From contig JAGAZK010000078.1 of the NCBI GenBank assembly GCA_017940085.1, forward strand, positions 1-13,750: a DNA stretch of 13,750 nucleotides, written 5' to 3'. The stretch comes from Campylobacter sp. (GTDB lineage Bacteria; Campylobacterota; Campylobacteria; Campylobacterales; Campylobacteraceae). The position numbers were made by a program, and so were the translations under genes. This document shows positions 13,587-13,750 of the stretch, piece after piece. The stretch's first letter is position 1; each line of letters starts with the position of its first letter. Under the pieces are notes generated by a model that did no database searches, was not told where the DNA came from, and saw only the letters and a program-made list of their open reading frames with translations.

Positions 13587-13750
13587 TCAATTTGCGAGTT
13601 TTTTAGCTCATTTAATAAAATTAATAGCCAAATTTTTATTGAAATTTCAGCTGTGAGTATCAGAAATCCGCATTTTCAAAGAGAGCTTTTTAGCTTGATT
13701 GAAGAATATAAAATAGATCCAAAAAAGATTGTTTTCGAGTTTTATGAAGA
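13587..13750 (+). pseudogene. EAL-domain (c-di-GMP phosphodiesterase type) fragment lacking a 5' end
   Basis: The plus frame is open from just after a TAG (13584-13586) to the window edge. It reads FNKINSQIFIEISAVSIRNP (about residues 9-28 of the open stretch), followed by LFSLIEEYKIDPKKIVFEFYEE. This matches the middle of an EAL domain, from the NxSa-type strand to the FEITE-type motif whose glutamates bind metal. The preceding roughly 60-residue half of the domain, including the E-A-L motif, has no room because queF starts 48 bases away on the other strand. No ATG, GTG or TTG lies in frame before the domain strand except a GTG at 13653 inside it. It is therefore either a 5'-truncated pseudogene or a frameshifted gene. 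A possible upstream frame (ATG 13549, LEYSQFASF) could join through the T6 at 13599-13604. Confidence 0.55.

Overview
The window looks like chromosomal DNA of a low-GC Campylobacter or a close epsilonproteobacterial relative. The evidence is the very AT-rich base composition, the gene content (tmk, coaD, flgA, moeA, murA, queF), and the tmk-coaD-flgA and moeA-murA neighbourhoods, which I remember as adjacent or near-adjacent in C. jejuni (recalled, not checked). Many promoters here are T-rich upstream with an extended -10 element (TGA TAAAAT or TGA TACAAT), as expected for Campylobacter sigma-70 promoters.

Layout. Positions 1-4242 (minus strand) hold a compact housekeeping block transcribed murA > moeA > tRNA-Gly(GCC) > flgA > coaD > tmk, with tmk cut by the window edge. 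A divergent promoter region (4243-4333) separates murA from a plus-strand NlpC/P60-like cell-wall hydrolase lipoprotein (4334-4939). Positions 4964-11017 (minus strand) form an accessory cluster. Read in transcription order it has a four-helix membrane protein, a tiny 27-codon ORF, a membrane-anchored protein, a 373-aa secreted-effector-like protein, a two-helix membrane protein, and a 1039-aa RTX/EF-hand protein. The 373-aa and 1039-aa proteins share a duplicated EF-hand-like module whose two copies lie exactly 1400 bp apart with no net indel.

Positions 11018-11294 are AT-rich intergenic DNA with a possible dispersed element. They are followed by a conserved-hypothetical gene (minus), the SRP RNA gene ffs (plus, with its own extended -10 promoter), an HD-domain hydrolase and queF (both minus, probably one operon). 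The right edge holds the middle of an EAL domain on the plus strand that lacks a start.

How the genes fit together. The left block is ordinary core metabolism and flagellar P-ring assembly. The most unusual part is the 5-11 kb cluster. Each secreted-type or secreted-remnant ORF is preceded within 0-15 bp by a small membrane protein gene, and two of these units share a repeated leader. This looks like a modular toxin/effector locus with candidate immunity proteins, built by duplication of units. No type I secretion genes lie in the window, so the export route is unknown. The antibacterial interpretation is inference only.
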